Below, one piece after another: positions 45,001 to 55,357 of a stretch of DNA of 64,000 nucleotides (position 1 is the stretch's first letter; each line of letters begins with the position of its first letter). The notes beneath the pieces were generated by a model. The model worked only from the letters and a program-made list of their open reading frames with translations. It had not been told where the DNA came from and made no database searches. The stretch is taken from NCBI RefSeq assembly GCF_000383855.1, contig NZ_KB912877.1:1088616-1152615 (forward strand), read 5' to 3'. A program made the translations under genes and the position numbers. The stretch is from Methylobacter marinus A45 (GTDB taxonomy: Bacteria > Pseudomonadota > Gammaproteobacteria > Methylococcales > Methylomonadaceae).

Positions 45001-45874
45001 TAAACCCTAAGTTTTGCAGCGCGCGCTCATTATCCGACCAGCCTTTTTTAACCTTGACCCAAAGCTGTAAATAAACTTTCTGGCCAATCAGCTTCTCGAT
45101 ATCGTGCCGGGCATCGGTGCCGACTTTCTTCAGCATTTCTCCCGCCTTGCCGATGACGATATTTTTTTGAGTGGACCGCTCCACCCATATGATGGCATAG
45201 ATTTTGGTAATTTCAGGCTGCTCTTCATAACGTTCGATCTCGACCGTTAACGCATAAGGCAATTCGTCACCCAGTCTTCGCGTCAGCTTCTCCCTGACAA
45301 TTTCCGCGCACAGAAAACGCTCGGGGCGATCGGTGATTTGATCTTCGGGATAAATCAGCCCGCCTTCCGGCAGCAACTGCATCACTGCATTTTCAAGCTG
45401 CTCGAGATTTGTGCCTTTCAATGCGGAAATGGGAACCATCTGCTCAAACGGAAACCGGTGCCGCGCCTCGGCGAAGAAAGCCAGAATCGTATCCTTGTCC
45501 TTGACCTTGTCGACTTTGTTGACGGCCAGAATAACCGGCAAACCGGCCTGTTCAAGCTTTTTGAAGATGACTTCGTCATACTCATGCCAGGACAGGCCGT
45601 CGATCAACCAGACAACCACATCGACACCCAGCAGCGTGGTATCGGCGGTACGGTTCAGATACCGGTTCAGCGCTCTCTTTTCGCTGTCATGCATGCCCGG
45701 CGTGTCCATGTAGATGGCTTGACCGGCTTCCGTCGTGTTGATACCCAGAATTCGATGCCGGGTAGTTTGTGGTTTGCGCGATGTAATGCTGATCTTTTGT
45801 TTCAGCAAATGATTCATCAACGTGGATTTGCCGACATTGGGGCGCCCAATCAGCGCTACGTAACCGCAGTTCAT
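44993..45874 (-). CDS. era: GTPase Era
   Basis: 293-residue essential GTPase that binds the 3-prime end of 16S rRNA during 30S assembly. G motifs: GRPNVGKST (G1), DTPGMHD (G3), NKVDKVKD (G4), SALKG (G5). The C-terminal KH domain contains VERSTQKNIVIGKAGEMLKKVGTDARHDIEKLIGQKVYLQLWVKVKKGW. Start and end overlap rnc and recO by 4 and 8 bp. Confidence 0.97.
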   Translation of the reverse strand: MNCGYVALIGRPNVGKSTLMNHLLKQKISITSRKPQTTRHRILGINTTEAGQAIYMDTPGMHDSEKRALNRYLNRTADTTLLGVDVVVWLIDGLSWHEYDEVIFKKLEQAGLPVILAVNKVDKVKDKDTILAFFAEARHRFPFEQMVPISALKGTNLEQLENAVMQLLPEGGLIYPEDQITDRPERFLCAEIVREKLTRRLGDELPYALTVEIERYEEQPEITKIYAIIWVERSTQKNIVIGKAGEMLKKVGTDARHDIEKLIGQKVYLQLWVKVKKGWSDNERALQNLGFND

Positions 45875-46554
45875 TTATTGTCTTTACTCAGTAATTCGAG
45901 CATTTTTTCAGCTGCCGCCTGCTCTGCTCTTTTTCGGGATATCCCTGTGCCGATACAAGCTTCGGCAATTAACGGGATTGTGCATTTAACTTTAAACGTT
46001 TGCTCGTGTGCGAGCCCGGAAGTCGTCAGCAAAACATATTCGGGCAGTTCCATCTTTTTTGACTGCATCAATTCCTGCAACTGGGTTTTGGGATCTTTCT
46101 GCCAGTTATGCAATGATAAGTTTGCCAGTTTTTCCGCAAATAACTCCAGTATCCAATTCTGGCAGGCTTCTATGCCCTGGTCGATGAACAGCGCCCCCAT
46201 AATGGCTTCCAAGGCATCGGATAAAATGGAATCACGGCGAAAACCGCCGCTCTTCAATTCGCCCGAACCCAGCAGCAAATAGTCGCCAATCTGATGCTTT
46301 CTGGCCAACTCCGCCAGCGACCCCTGATTGACCAGACTGGCTCTCAACCGGCTTAATACGCCTTCGCTGGCATCAGGGAACAGTTCATATAGCTTTTGGG
46401 CAATGACAAAACCCAGTATTGAATCACCTAAAAATTCCAGGCGCTCGTTATTTTGAGCCCCGGCGCTTCGATGGGTTAAAGCCCTGGTAAAAAGCTGAGG
46501 ATTGTTAAATACCAAGCCGAGCTTTCTACATAATACGACAGGCTTCCGTATCAC
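45871..46554 (-). CDS. rnc: Ribonuclease III
   Basis: 227-residue double-strand-specific endonuclease that processes the rRNA precursor and many mRNAs. The catalytic signature is NERLEFLGDSILGFVIAQKLY, with the second metal site in ALEAIMGALFIDQG. The C-terminal dsRBD runs from about 155 (DPKTQLQELMQSKKMELPEYVL) to GISRKRAEQAAAEKMLELL. It overlaps the DUF4845 gene and era by 4 bp each. Confidence 0.97.
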   Translation of the reverse strand: MIRKPVVLCRKLGLVFNNPQLFTRALTHRSAGAQNNERLEFLGDSILGFVIAQKLYELFPDASEGVLSRLRASLVNQGSLAELARKHQIGDYLLLGSGELKSGGFRRDSILSDALEAIMGALFIDQGIEACQNWILELFAEKLANLSLHNWQKDPKTQLQELMQSKKMELPEYVLLTTSGLAHEQTFKVKCTIPLIAEACIGTGISRKRAEQAAAEKMLELLSKDNK

Positions 46555-46928
46555 TCCTTACCAACCTCAATAACATCATAGAATTCGGCTAACACGCTGA
46601 GATTGCCGAAAATTTTCACAATAGTCTCATATTCAATTTCCACTTTCAGATAATTGCCATGCTTAGTGACCTTTATATCATCCTTGGTCACATCATAGAC
46701 ATAATTCATGTTGAAGCGTTTATCCAGGCTGGCTCTGACTTCGTGTTCGCTTTTGGTTTCGATATCCGTAGTCGCTTCAATCGCGGCCAGGGCATTAACC
46801 ACTTTGCTGTGATCTATGTATATCGGTGCAATTTTTAGCACCAATAAAACAAAAAAAGCGATCAGGCCCAGAATGAAAGCCATTGAGATCAATGTAAGCC
46901 CTTGTTGATGTTTAGGCGGTAGATTCAT
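46551..46928 (-). CDS. DUF4845 membrane protein
   Basis: 125-residue protein with one N-terminal membrane helix (GLTLISMAFILGLIAFFVLLVLKIAPIYIDH, about 10-40) and a small periplasmic domain. The start KHQQGLTLISMAF looks like a pilin-type processing region, but DUF4845 proteins with this pattern are constantly found between lepB and rnc and are not known pilins. Function unknown. Co-transcribed with lepB and rnc. Confidence 0.88.
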   Translation of the reverse strand: MNLPPKHQQGLTLISMAFILGLIAFFVLLVLKIAPIYIDHSKVVNALAAIEATTDIETKSEHEVRASLDKRFNMNYVYDVTKDDIKVTKHGNYLKVEIEYETIVKIFGNLSVLAEFYDVIEVGKE

Positions 46929-46971
46929 ATTTCCTCCAGACGATTAATACAATTATCAGGATAAGTGTAGT

Positions 46972-47748
46972 TTATTTCAGCACAGTGCCAATCCGATCAA
47001 GACCTACGCCTTTATGCTGCCAATCCCAACTCATCCAGATAAAAAACGCCTTACCCACCAGATTCTCTTCCGGAACAACGCCCCAATAACGGCTATCATT
47101 GCTGTTATCCCGATTATCGCCCATAACAAAATAGCTTCCTGCCGGTACAACAAAAACACCTTCGACCGTCGGCGCCCCGTTTCTAATCAGAATGCTGTGT
47201 TCGATGTCGGCCAATTTTTCCAGCCGATGCTCAGCTCCGGTCATCTCCTGCCCCTGACCTATGCCTTGATAAGGTCCTAACGACACCTGGTTGACAGGCA
47301 CATCATTGATATACAATTTTTTATTGTAATAAGCAACCTTGTCCCCCGGCAATCCCACTACACGCTTTATATAATCGACGGATGGTTCCTTAGGATAGCG
47401 AAACACAACGATATCGCCCCGTTGGGGCTCATTCAGTTCAATCACTTTTTTATTGATGACCGGCAAACGTATGCCGTAAGTGAATTTACTCACCAGAATA
47501 AAATCGCCGATCAGCAATGTCGGCATCATGGACCCCGAGGGAATACGGAAAGGCTCGGCAAGAAACGATCGCAACAACAAAACGATCAATACGATAGGAA
47601 AAAAAGAACGCGCATACTCAACAATTAAAGGTTCTTTTTCTTCAGCGGAAACATCTGCCTTATGCTTGCGTACCAAAAGATAACCGCCCCAAATTACGCC
47701 CGTGACGATAGTGGCGACCAAAAGAAAAAAGGAAAAATCGAAGTCCAT
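46972..47748 (-). CDS. lepB: Signal peptidase I
   Basis: 258-residue inner membrane protease that removes signal peptides from exported proteins. Two N-terminal membrane helices (about 5-25 and 48-62). Catalytic serine S73 in RIPSGSMMPTL and lysine K128 in DYIKRVVGLPGDKV; the later motif GDNRDNSNDSRYWG is also present. Start at 47748 (MDFDFSFFLL) is chosen over 47835, which would add a polar stretch not seen in LepB. Follows lepA, 34 bp apart. Confidence 0.96.
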   Translation of the reverse strand: MDFDFSFFLLVATIVTGVIWGGYLLVRKHKADVSAEEKEPLIVEYARSFFPIVLIVLLLRSFLAEPFRIPSGSMMPTLLIGDFILVSKFTYGIRLPVINKKVIELNEPQRGDIVVFRYPKEPSVDYIKRVVGLPGDKVAYYNKKLYINDVPVNQVSLGPYQGIGQGQEMTGAEHRLEKLADIEHSILIRNGAPTVEGVFVVPAGSYFVMGDNRDNSNDSRYWGVVPEENLVGKAFFIWMSWDWQHKGVGLDRIGTVLK

Positions 47749-47782
47749 AGTGTTCTGCGTAGTAAAGGTGAAAAATTCTGAG

Positions 47783-49582
47783 TTATTCTTTATTAAGCTG
47801 CAAGACAGCCAGGAATGCCTCTTGAGGAATCTCAATATTGCCCACCTGTTTCATCCGTTTCTTACCTGCTTTTTGTTTTTCCAATAATTTTTTCTTACGG
47901 GTAATATCCCCGCCGTAGCACTTGGCCGTGACATTTTTACGCATGGCCTTAACAGTCGATCTGGCGATGATTTTGGAGCCGATGGCGGCTTGTATCGCAA
48001 CTTCGTACATTTGCCGCGGAATCAGGTCTTTCATCTTTTCAACCAGATCACGCCCCCGATTCTGACTTTGATCGCGATGCACAATGATCGATAAGGCATC
48101 GACCTTATCCGCGTTAATCAATACGTCCAGCTTAACCAGTGACGCTTGCTGAAAACGCAGGAACTCATAATCAAATGAGGCAAATCCGCGGCTGACCGAC
48201 TTTAGACGATCAAAGAAATCCAGTACGACTTCGCTCAGCGGCATTTCATAATGCAGCGACACCTGCCTGCCGACAAATTGCATATCTTTCTGTACGCCGC
48301 GCTTTTCTATACACAGCGTGATCACGGCGCCCAGATAATCCTGCGGCACCAGAATATTGGCCCGGATAATCGGCTCCCTGATCTCCTTGATAGTCCCGAT
48401 ATCGGGCAAATTAGCCGGGTTATCAACCATCAGTACCTGATCATTATGAGTAATGACCTCATACACCACCGTAGGCGCCGTGGTAATCAGATCGACATCG
48501 TATTCCCTTTCCAGTCGCTCCTGCACAATCTCCATATGCAGCATGCCGAGAAAGCCGCAACGAAAACCAAAACCCAGCGCTTGCGATGTTTCCGGTTCAA
48601 ACTGCAACGCCGCATCATTCAGATTCAGTTTTTTCAGTGCTTCACGCAGATCTTCGTAGTGATCGGAACTGACCGGATAAAGACCGGCAAAAACCCGAGG
48701 CTGAACGCGCTGAAAACCAGTCAATTGTTCCACTGCCGGTTTGTCGGTCCAGGTAATTGTATCCCCGACCGGCGCTCCGAAAATATCTTTGATACCCGCA
48801 ACGACGAAACCTACTTCGCCGGTGTTCAGACGCTCCTTCTCAAGGCGCTTGGGGGTAAAGACGCCGACTTTTTCAGCAATGAAGGATTTGCCGGTCGACA
48901 TGATGGTAATCTTCTGCTTTCTATGGATACTGCCGTGGACAATTCTGACTAAAGAAACCACGCCCAGATAGCTGTCAAACCAGGAATCGATGATCAAAGC
49001 CTGCAGCGGCCCGTCCGGATTGCCTTCTGGCGCAGGAATCCTGGCCACCAACTGCTCAAGCACCGCCTCCACGCCCAAACCCGTCTTGGCGCTGATCTTC
49101 GGTGCATCATCGGCCGGAATGCCGATTACATCCTCTATTTCCGTGATCACCCGCTCAGGCTCGGCGGAAGGCAAATCTATCTTATTCAGAACCGGGAGCA
49201 CTTCCAGTCCCTGTTCTATCGCCGTGTAACAGTTGGCAACGCTCTGCGCTTCAACGCCTTGCGCCGCATCGACCACTAGCAGCGCGCCTTCGCAGGCTGC
49301 CAGCGATCGAGAGACCTCATAGGAAAAATCAACATGTCCCGGCGTATCAATGAAGTTAAGCTGATAGGTTTCGCCATCCTTGGCCTTATAGTCGAGCGTA
49401 ACGCTCTGCGCCTTAATGGTAATTCCCCGCTCTCTCTCAATATCCATTGAATCGAGCACTTGCGCCGACATTTCCCGGTTGGTCAGACCGCCGCATATCT
49501 GAATGAAGCGGTCCGCAAGCGTCGACTTGCCATGATCAATGTGCGCAATAATGGAGAAGTTTCTTATGTGCTTTAAATCCAC
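47783..49582 (-). CDS. lepA: Elongation factor 4 (LepA)
   Basis: 599-residue ribosome-bound GTPase (back-translocase, now linked to initiation and 30S assembly). N-terminal G domain: [25 protein letters not shown]. The EF-G-like domains follow, and the unique C-terminal domain includes [20 protein letters not shown] at the end. Begins [22 protein letters not shown]. 3 bp downstream of the mucD gene. Confidence 0.98.
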   Translation of the reverse strand: MDLKHIRNFSIIAHIDHGKSTLADRFIQICGGLTNREMSAQVLDSMDIERERGITIKAQSVTLDYKAKDGETYQLNFIDTPGHVDFSYEVSRSLAACEGALLVVDAAQGVEAQSVANCYTAIEQGLEVLPVLNKIDLPSAEPERVITEIEDVIGIPADDAPKISAKTGLGVEAVLEQLVARIPAPEGNPDGPLQALIIDSWFDSYLGVVSLVRIVHGSIHRKQKITIMSTGKSFIAEKVGVFTPKRLEKERLNTGEVGFVVAGIKDIFGAPVGDTITWTDKPAVEQLTGFQRVQPRVFAGLYPVSSDHYEDLREALKKLNLNDAALQFEPETSQALGFGFRCGFLGMLHMEIVQERLEREYDVDLITTAPTVVYEVITHNDQVLMVDNPANLPDIGTIKEIREPIIRANILVPQDYLGAVITLCIEKRGVQKDMQFVGRQVSLHYEMPLSEVVLDFFDRLKSVSRGFASFDYEFLRFQQASLVKLDVLINADKVDALSIIVHRDQSQNRGRDLVEKMKDLIPRQMYEVAIQAAIGSKIIARSTVKAMRKNVTAKCYGGDITRKKKLLEKQKAGKKRMKQVGNIEIPQEAFLAVLQLNKE

Positions 49583-49585
49583 GTG

Positions 49586-50983
49586 TTATTTTTCTATTTT
49601 AAGTGCCAAAAAGACCGGACTACCTTGACGCTGAATCAATACAGCGATTGATTTACCGGCTGGAAGATTTTTGACTATTTTATCAAAATCAGCCACATCG
49701 CGGATGATATTATTCTGAATCCGCAAAATCACATCGCCGCGCTGGATTCCCGCATCCCTGCCCGGGCCTTTTACGACATTGCGTACCAGGACACCGTTTT
49801 GAATCACCTGTAATTGCTCTCTTTGCTCATTAGTCAGGTCAACGACAGTGATGCCCAGGCGATTGTCCGGCTTCTCTTCCATTTTGGTTTCAGCCAGCGT
49901 CTCGCTTTCTTCCGGCAAAAGCCCCACAGTCACAGTCAGCGTTTTAGTCTCGCCCTGCCGGATAATTTTAACCGTTGCCTTCTCATCGATAGGCGACATT
50001 CCTACCATAGGCGGCAATTCGCCGGATGTTTCAATCCGTTGGCCATTAAACTCGGTAATAATATCGCCAATCTGTAAACCGGCTTTTTCTGAAGGACTGC
50101 CGGCAATCACTTTGGACACCAAGGCCCCTTGCGGCCTTTTCATGCCGAATGATTCTGCCAACTCGCGGGTCACATCCTGAATTTGCACGCCCAGCCAACC
50201 ACGAGCCACTTTTCCGCTGGACTTTATCTGATCGACAACATTGCTAACGATATCCATGGGAATCGCGAACGAAAGCCCCATAAAGCCCCCGGTACGGCTA
50301 TAAATCTGGGAATTTATCCCGACGACTTTGCCATCCATATTGAAAAGCGGTCCGCCTGAATTTCCTGGATTGATCGCAACATCCGTTTGTATAAACGGCA
50401 CATAATTCCCCCCCGGCAAACTGCGGCCCTTGGCGCTGACTATACCGGCGGTCACGGACTGCTCGAATCCAAAAGGCGAACCGATAGCCAAAACCCACTC
50501 GCCGACTTGCAACTGATTGGGATCCCCGATATCAACCGTCGGCAAATTTGTGGCTTCAACTTTCAAGACAGCCACGTCGGTACGCGCGTCGGAACCGATC
50601 AGCTTAGCCAGCAATTCGCGCCGGTCGGACAGTTTAACCACAATCTCATCCGCGTCCTTTACGACGTGATGATTGGTTAATACATAACCGTCTTGTGAAA
50701 TAATAAAGCCCGAGCCTAAGGATTTAGTCTCCCTGGGTATATAACCGCCCCCCTGACCATTGAAAAAGTGCCTGAACAATTCCTCCATTTCGGGTGAAAT
50801 ACCTTCGGGCAGTTGCGGTCCTTGCGACAGATCATCGACTTCCGGCGCCTTCTGGGTCGTACTGATATTAACGACAGCCACACCATTCTTTTTTACCATC
50901 CCGGTAAAATCCGGCAATTGCGCGAGGGCATTTTGATTAAAGAACAGAATCAGTAAAAAAGACCAAATAAGTTTATTGAGCAT
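49586..50983 (-). CDS. mucD: DegP/MucD-type periplasmic serine protease
   Basis: 465-residue HtrA protease and chaperone. Sec signal peptide 1-21 (ending ALA). Catalytic triad H106 in TNHHVVKDADE, D136 in DARTDVAVLKV and S209 in NPGNSGGPLF. Two PDZ domains, about 260-350 and 375-460. In Pseudomonas, MucD limits AlgU activation and alginate production. It follows mucB after an unusually wide 463-bp gap and precedes lepA by 3 bp. Confidence 0.95.
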   Translation of the reverse strand: MLNKLIWSFLLILFFNQNALAQLPDFTGMVKKNGVAVVNISTTQKAPEVDDLSQGPQLPEGISPEMEELFRHFFNGQGGGYIPRETKSLGSGFIISQDGYVLTNHHVVKDADEIVVKLSDRRELLAKLIGSDARTDVAVLKVEATNLPTVDIGDPNQLQVGEWVLAIGSPFGFEQSVTAGIVSAKGRSLPGGNYVPFIQTDVAINPGNSGGPLFNMDGKVVGINSQIYSRTGGFMGLSFAIPMDIVSNVVDQIKSSGKVARGWLGVQIQDVTRELAESFGMKRPQGALVSKVIAGSPSEKAGLQIGDIITEFNGQRIETSGELPPMVGMSPIDEKATVKIIRQGETKTLTVTVGLLPEESETLAETKMEEKPDNRLGITVVDLTNEQREQLQVIQNGVLVRNVVKGPGRDAGIQRGDVILRIQNNIIRDVADFDKIVKNLPAGKSIAVLIQRQGSPVFLALKIEK

Positions 50984-51446
50984 AAAAACTCCACTTCCAA
51001 CTATTGATAATGAATAGCTTATAAATTAAGAAACCAATAACTTTTACAAAATACATCGTTAATTACAGACCTTTTATCCATAAAAATCAGCCTCATCACT
51101 GAAAACAAAAACAGGTTAATGTCGCGCACCTGTATTCGGGCTTAGAAGCGGGCGGTAAAATTGCCTCACTGCCAGCGCCTGCAAAAATAACACTTTTTAT
51201 CAGAATAATACCGAAGCTCTAATATAGCACCTCTGTCGCCGCTATTTTGCAACTGCGCAGTACTCGGGGCCGGTATGGAAATAGATGACTGTTTTATGCA
51301 GCTATTAGGCATTTTCCGGAACAACCGCCGAATGGATGGGGCTTGTTGATTTCCGCAAAATACCAATCTATGTTTGAAGATGAAGGCATCGATGATATTT
51401 GTAAAAATAATTACCGTTTATAATTGGCGCATAACCGTAATTTATA

Positions 51447-52404
51447 TTAGTTATTCGAGGGTCGAAGCTTGATACCCTCGGCAATAAATTTAACCGTTTT
51501 TGCAGGCACTTCGCCCATCACCGTAAGTTGCCAATCATCAATGGTTCGACTATAAGAATTAATCGCACCCACCGCTTGAAGACCCTGCTGCATGGTTGTG
51601 TTTTTATTTTCCATATAAATCGAAACCGCGGCAAAACCGTCACTCAATAACAGATGGTCAACCGGCTGATTGGAATTATGCATGGGTCGGCGAGTAAAAA
51701 ATATTTCCTGGAAGCCCGTTGGCAGACTGTTTATAACAAAAGCCGCCTTATCCGAGGCCTGAGACTGTAACTGATGGATGTGCTTCACTGCTCCGGAGGC
51801 TTCTCCGAATTTGACTTCGACAAAAGGTAGCGTTTCCTTGACCTGTAAATCCGTAAAAACAACCTGCTCCAGAATGGTGTCCGAAAGATCATATACGGCA
51901 ACTTTAAGGGGCAGAAATTGTTGTTGCTCTATCCATATTTTCCTGACATACCTGAAATCGTCCTTGGGTTGAATAGCAACAACATAGGCTGGCAACATAG
52001 CCACATTCTCCTCGCCTACAATCTCGAAATCATAAATAGCACTCAGCTCATCCAGGTTTTGAGGCAAATCGACCAGGAATGAACGCCCTACAGGCCGATG
52101 ATCGACCACAACTTGTTGTGTGGACTTGAATAAACAGCTGACTTTATCGGCATCCCTGATAATTTCGCGCAAGGGGGGAATTCAACGATAACAGACGCTC
52201 CTGCTCAATACCTTCTTCGGCCGCGTGGAAATATTTCATGGTCTCCAGCTTGCCGTTTCTTAAAAACGCCACAGTGCCTTGATAGTTCAAGACCCGCATA
52301 GCGTGAGTCATTTTTGTTAATGCCTGCCGAGCATTGAGTTCAAGATCTGCCGCGAAAACTGTTCTTGTTGATAGAAGCAACACAAGAAAAAAACGTTTTA
52401 CCAC
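51447..52404 (-). pseudogene. mucB: MucB/RseB, sigma-E regulator, split by a frameshift
   Basis: MucB binds the periplasmic part of MucA and protects it from proteolysis, keeping AlgU off. The N-terminal part (52160-52404: signal peptide MVKRFFLVLLLSTRTVFA, then LNYQGTVAFLRNGKLETMKYFHAAEEG) and the C-terminal part (51447 to about 52172: REIIRDADKVSCLF to VKFIAEGIKLRP) are in different frames. They join exactly at six C on the coding strand (52173-52178); with five C the protein reads LNSPLREII. Ribosomal slippage, a phase-variable tract, a fixed mutation or a sequencing error are all possible. The gap of 463 bp to mucD holds no gene that I recognise. Confidence 0.85.
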
Positions 52405-52409
52405 TTTAA

Positions 52410-52952
52410 TTATTCCTGATTGTAAACAGTTACACTGGCAAAGGATCGAAAATTCACCTCGCCATTGGTATAAACACTGCCGTTGTGTGCCTGAAGATAA
52501 TCATTAAATCGTGTATTTACCGGATACTGCTCAGCTTGATCCATATAAACAGCCGAATCCGCTGGCGGTTCCGGCAGTTCCGTCTGAGCCACCTCGATTG
52601 GCTGGGCGGGGTATTGTCCTGCACGGTAATTCACGCTTTGGCTCACTATTACGGCAATAGCGGCGATAGATGCCGCTATTGCGCTGATTTTATGGCTCCG
52701 CTTAAACTTTTTGTGTTGCGGTAACATATAGACGGGTTCGTGTTGGATTTCCTGACGGATTCGGTCGACAAAGTCAGGTCTTGAAGGTGTATACAGGTCA
52801 GTTTTCAGCGCATGACTTATTGTAGCGTAACGACTCATCTTGTCTTTCAACTCAGGGTGCTGCTGTAATTTTTGTAATAGATTCAAAGCTTCGTCAGCAC
52901 TAAGCTCATTATCAAGGAATTGAGAAATTTTTTGATCTAAATCTTCATGCAT
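52410..52952 (-). CDS. mucA: MucA/RseA anti-sigma factor
   Basis: 180-residue membrane anti-sigma factor. The cytoplasmic part (1-80) has the RseA-type sigma-binding helices, DQKISQFLDNELSADEALNLLQKLQQHPELKDKMSRY. One membrane helix (about 88-107, ISAIAASIAAIAVIVSQ), then a short periplasmic domain ending FRSFASVTVYNQE. Stress-induced cleavage of this protein frees AlgU. It lies 13 bp after algU and 5 bp before mucB. Confidence 0.93.
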   Translation of the reverse strand: MHEDLDQKISQFLDNELSADEALNLLQKLQQHPELKDKMSRYATISHALKTDLYTPSRPDFVDRIRQEIQHEPVYMLPQHKKFKRSHKISAIAASIAAIAVIVSQSVNYRAGQYPAQPIEVAQTELPEPPADSAVYMDQAEQYPVNTRFNDYLQAHNGSVYTNGEVNFRSFASVTVYNQE

Positions 52953-52965
52953 CGAAAATCACCGT

Positions 52966-53556
52966 TTAATCGAGCAAGGGGTTTAATTTATTATCGATTG
53001 CCTCACGCGCTCTAAAAATGCGTGATCGCACCGTACCAACGGGGCAATCCATTGCCACAGCAATTTCTTCATAACTCATTCCCTCGAATTCCCGCAGCAT
53101 GATGGCTGTGCGCATTTCCTCAGGTAACTTATCAATTGCTGCTTTGATGACCTCAACTATTTCCTGATTTAATAAGAGTCTTTCCGGCGTTTCCATGCCC
53201 TGTAATTGAGGTACATTTTCAATTTGTTCCGCATCCTGTATATCGACCTGATAATCAAAGCTTCTTCTTGACCGGGACACAAGGTAATTCTTTGCTGTAT
53301 TAATAGCGATGCGATATAGCCAGGTATAGAAAGCGCTGTCGCCTCTAAAATTCCCTAATGCGCGATAGGCTTTAATAAAAGCCTCCTGAGCCACATCTTG
53401 AGCTTCGCTTGGATCTTTGACATAGCGATTCACCAGCTGAATGATCTTATGCTGATATTTAATCACCAAAAGATCATACGCAGACTTGTCGCCCTGCTGC
53501 ACACGCAACACCAGCTCTTTATCTAGTTGTTCGCTTGTCCTTGTTTGATTGTTCAC
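52966..53556 (-). CDS. algU: AlgU/RpoE, envelope-stress sigma factor
   Basis: 196-residue ECF sigma factor. Region 2 has YDLLVIKYQHKIIQLVNRYVKDPSEAQDVAQEAFIKAYRALGNFRGDSAFYTWLYRIAINTAKNYL; region 4 has LPEEMRTAIMLREFEGMSYEEIAVAMDCPVGTVRSRIFRAREAI. Both are typical of RpoE/AlgU. It heads the algU-mucA-mucB-mucD-lepA-lepB block. A sigma-E-like promoter upstream suggests autoregulation. Confidence 0.97.
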   Translation of the reverse strand: MNNQTRTSEQLDKELVLRVQQGDKSAYDLLVIKYQHKIIQLVNRYVKDPSEAQDVAQEAFIKAYRALGNFRGDSAFYTWLYRIAINTAKNYLVSRSRRSFDYQVDIQDAEQIENVPQLQGMETPERLLLNQEIVEVIKAAIDKLPEEMRTAIMLREFEGMSYEEIAVAMDCPVGTVRSRIFRAREAIDNKLNPLLD

Positions 53557-53577
53557 TACAGCTCTTTAATTGTTGAA

Positions 53578-53604
53578 ATAGACAGAATTAAACCGCATTA
53601 GTTC
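53578..53604 (-). promoter_or_regulatory. Putative sigma-E (AlgU) promoter of algU
   Basis: Minus strand GAACTA, a 16-nt spacer, then TCTAT, close to the sigma-E consensus GAACTT-N16-TCTGA. It ends 22 bp before the algU ATG, so the transcript would have a very short leader. Autoregulation of this operon is known in other Gammaproteobacteria. Confidence 0.45.
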
Positions 53605-53716
53605 TCTTGATACAAAAAAATTGCTATCACCCTAAAAAGCTTTATTATCCATAATTAATAGTCAGTGGGCTAATTTACCGTATCCTTAGAACAGTAAAAT
53701 ATTTTTCTTTACATTA

Positions 53717-55333
53717 ATGACAGCTTCTTTTATGCCTTATTCCACAAATTATGATGTCCTTATTATTGGTAGCGGCGGCGCCGGCCTAAGTCTAGCGCTA
53801 AAATTGGCCGAGCATTCCACGCGAGTTGCTGTCCTTTCAAAACTTGCCCTGACATCCGGCAGTACCTATTATGCCCAAGGCGGCATCTCCGCGGTCTTCG
53901 ATGCCGAGGATTCAATTGAATCACATATTGAAGATACACTGGATGCAGGAGCAGGACTCTGCAACCCTGAAATTGTAAGACTTACTGTTACCCACGGCAA
54001 AAGCTCTATAGATTGGTTACGCCAGCAAGGCGTATTATTTACGGAAGAACAAACGCTGGCCGGCGAAACAAAACTCCATTTAAACCGGGAAGGCGGCCAT
54101 TCTCACCGGCGTATTGTACATACCAATGATGCCACAGGTAAAGCAGTGTCGCTGTCATTGATCGAGCGCGCCAAAGAACATGCAAATATCCAATTATTTG
54201 AATATCATAATGCCGTCGATTTAATCACGGCACCCGACTCCGCCGCTTCCGCCAAGCGCGTGATAGGCGCCTATGTATTGGACACCCAGACCCACCAGGT
54301 CAAGACAATCTCCGCGCGAGTCGTCGTTCTGGCAACTGGCGGCGCCAATAAAGTTTACCTTTACAGCACGAATCCGCAAAGCTCGACCGGCGACGGCATT
54401 GCATTGGCCTGGCGCGCGGGCTGCCGCGTCAGCAACATGGAATTCATGCAATTTCACCCGACCTGCCTCTATCATCCCCAGGCACGCTCTTTCCTGATCA
54501 GTGAGGCGGTAAGAGGCGAAGGCGGCAAGCTGATTCTGCCGGACGGCTCGTCTTTTATGGAGAATTTCGATCCCAGAGGCGAACTGGCGCCACGCGATAT
54601 TGTTGCCAGAGCCATAGACCACGAAATTAAAAAACGCGGTATTGATTGTGTATACCTCGACATCAGCCATAAATCGGAACAATTCATCCGCGAGCACTTC
54701 CCTACAATTTATCAACGCTGTCTTGAATTTGATATTGATATCACCAAACAGCCCATTCCGGTCGTGCCTGCCGCGCACTATACCTGCGGCGGCGTGTTAA
54801 CGGACAGCCATGCGCGTACCGACATTGCCAATCTCTATGCCATAGGAGAGGTCGCCTGCACAGGCCTGCACGGCGCTAATCGCATGGCCAGCAACTCGCT
54901 GCTGGAATGCCTGGTTTTTGCAAACCGCGCCAGTGAGGATATTTTACGGAAACTACCCGCTATCCCCTCTCCTCCGCATATTCCCGACTGGGATGAGTCA
55001 CAAGTCAGTGATTCGGATGAAGAAGTTGTAGTGTCCCATAACTGGGACGAACTGCGCCACTTCATGTGGGATTATGTGGGAATTGTCCGAACTGACAAAC
55101 GTTTAAACAGGGCAATGAATCGTGTGCAGTTGCTGAAAAAAGAAATTGCCGAATACTATAGCAACTTTCGCGTGACCAGCGATTTACTGGAATTGCGCAA
55201 TCTGGTCATCGTCGCCGAGTTGATCATTCGCTGTGCCCAACAGCGCAAGGAAAGCCGGGGACTGCATTACACACTGGATTATCCGGAAACAGATAACAGC
55301 AAAACGCCGCGAAATACTGTGCTATCGCCCTGA
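53717..55333 (+). CDS. nadB: L-aspartate oxidase
   Basis: 538-residue flavoprotein that oxidises L-aspartate to iminoaspartate, the first step of NAD synthesis. FAD motif [20 protein letters not shown] near the N terminus; [41 protein letters not shown] and [14 protein letters not shown] match NadB and the related fumarate reductases; [46 protein letters not shown] completes the active site. The C-terminal helical domain is present. Divergent from algU, as in many Gammaproteobacteria. MPYSTNYDV at 53732 is an equally likely start. Confidence 0.96.
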   Translation: MTASFMPYSTNYDVLIIGSGGAGLSLALKLAEHSTRVAVLSKLALTSGSTYYAQGGISAVFDAEDSIESHIEDTLDAGAGLCNPEIVRLTVTHGKSSIDWLRQQGVLFTEEQTLAGETKLHLNREGGHSHRRIVHTNDATGKAVSLSLIERAKEHANIQLFEYHNAVDLITAPDSAASAKRVIGAYVLDTQTHQVKTISARVVVLATGGANKVYLYSTNPQSSTGDGIALAWRAGCRVSNMEFMQFHPTCLYHPQARSFLISEAVRGEGGKLILPDGSSFMENFDPRGELAPRDIVARAIDHEIKKRGIDCVYLDISHKSEQFIREHFPTIYQRCLEFDIDITKQPIPVVPAAHYTCGGVLTDSHARTDIANLYAIGEVACTGLHGANRMASNSLLECLVFANRASEDILRKLPAIPSPPHIPDWDESQVSDSDEEVVVSHNWDELRHFMWDYVGIVRTDKRLNRAMNRVQLLKKEIAEYYSNFRVTSDLLELRNLVIVAELIIRCAQQRKESRGLHYTLDYPETDNSKTPRNTVLSP

Positions 55334-55357
55334 AAGGGCTCTAGCCTCACGGCAACA

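Noticed and set aside
45338-46282. 314-residue plus-strand reading frame across era and rnc
   Set aside because: Antisense to two essential, motif-complete genes.
51166-51366. 66-residue frame between mucB and mucD as a mucC candidate
   Set aside because: It lacks the RseC cysteine cluster and membrane helices and has no ribosome site.
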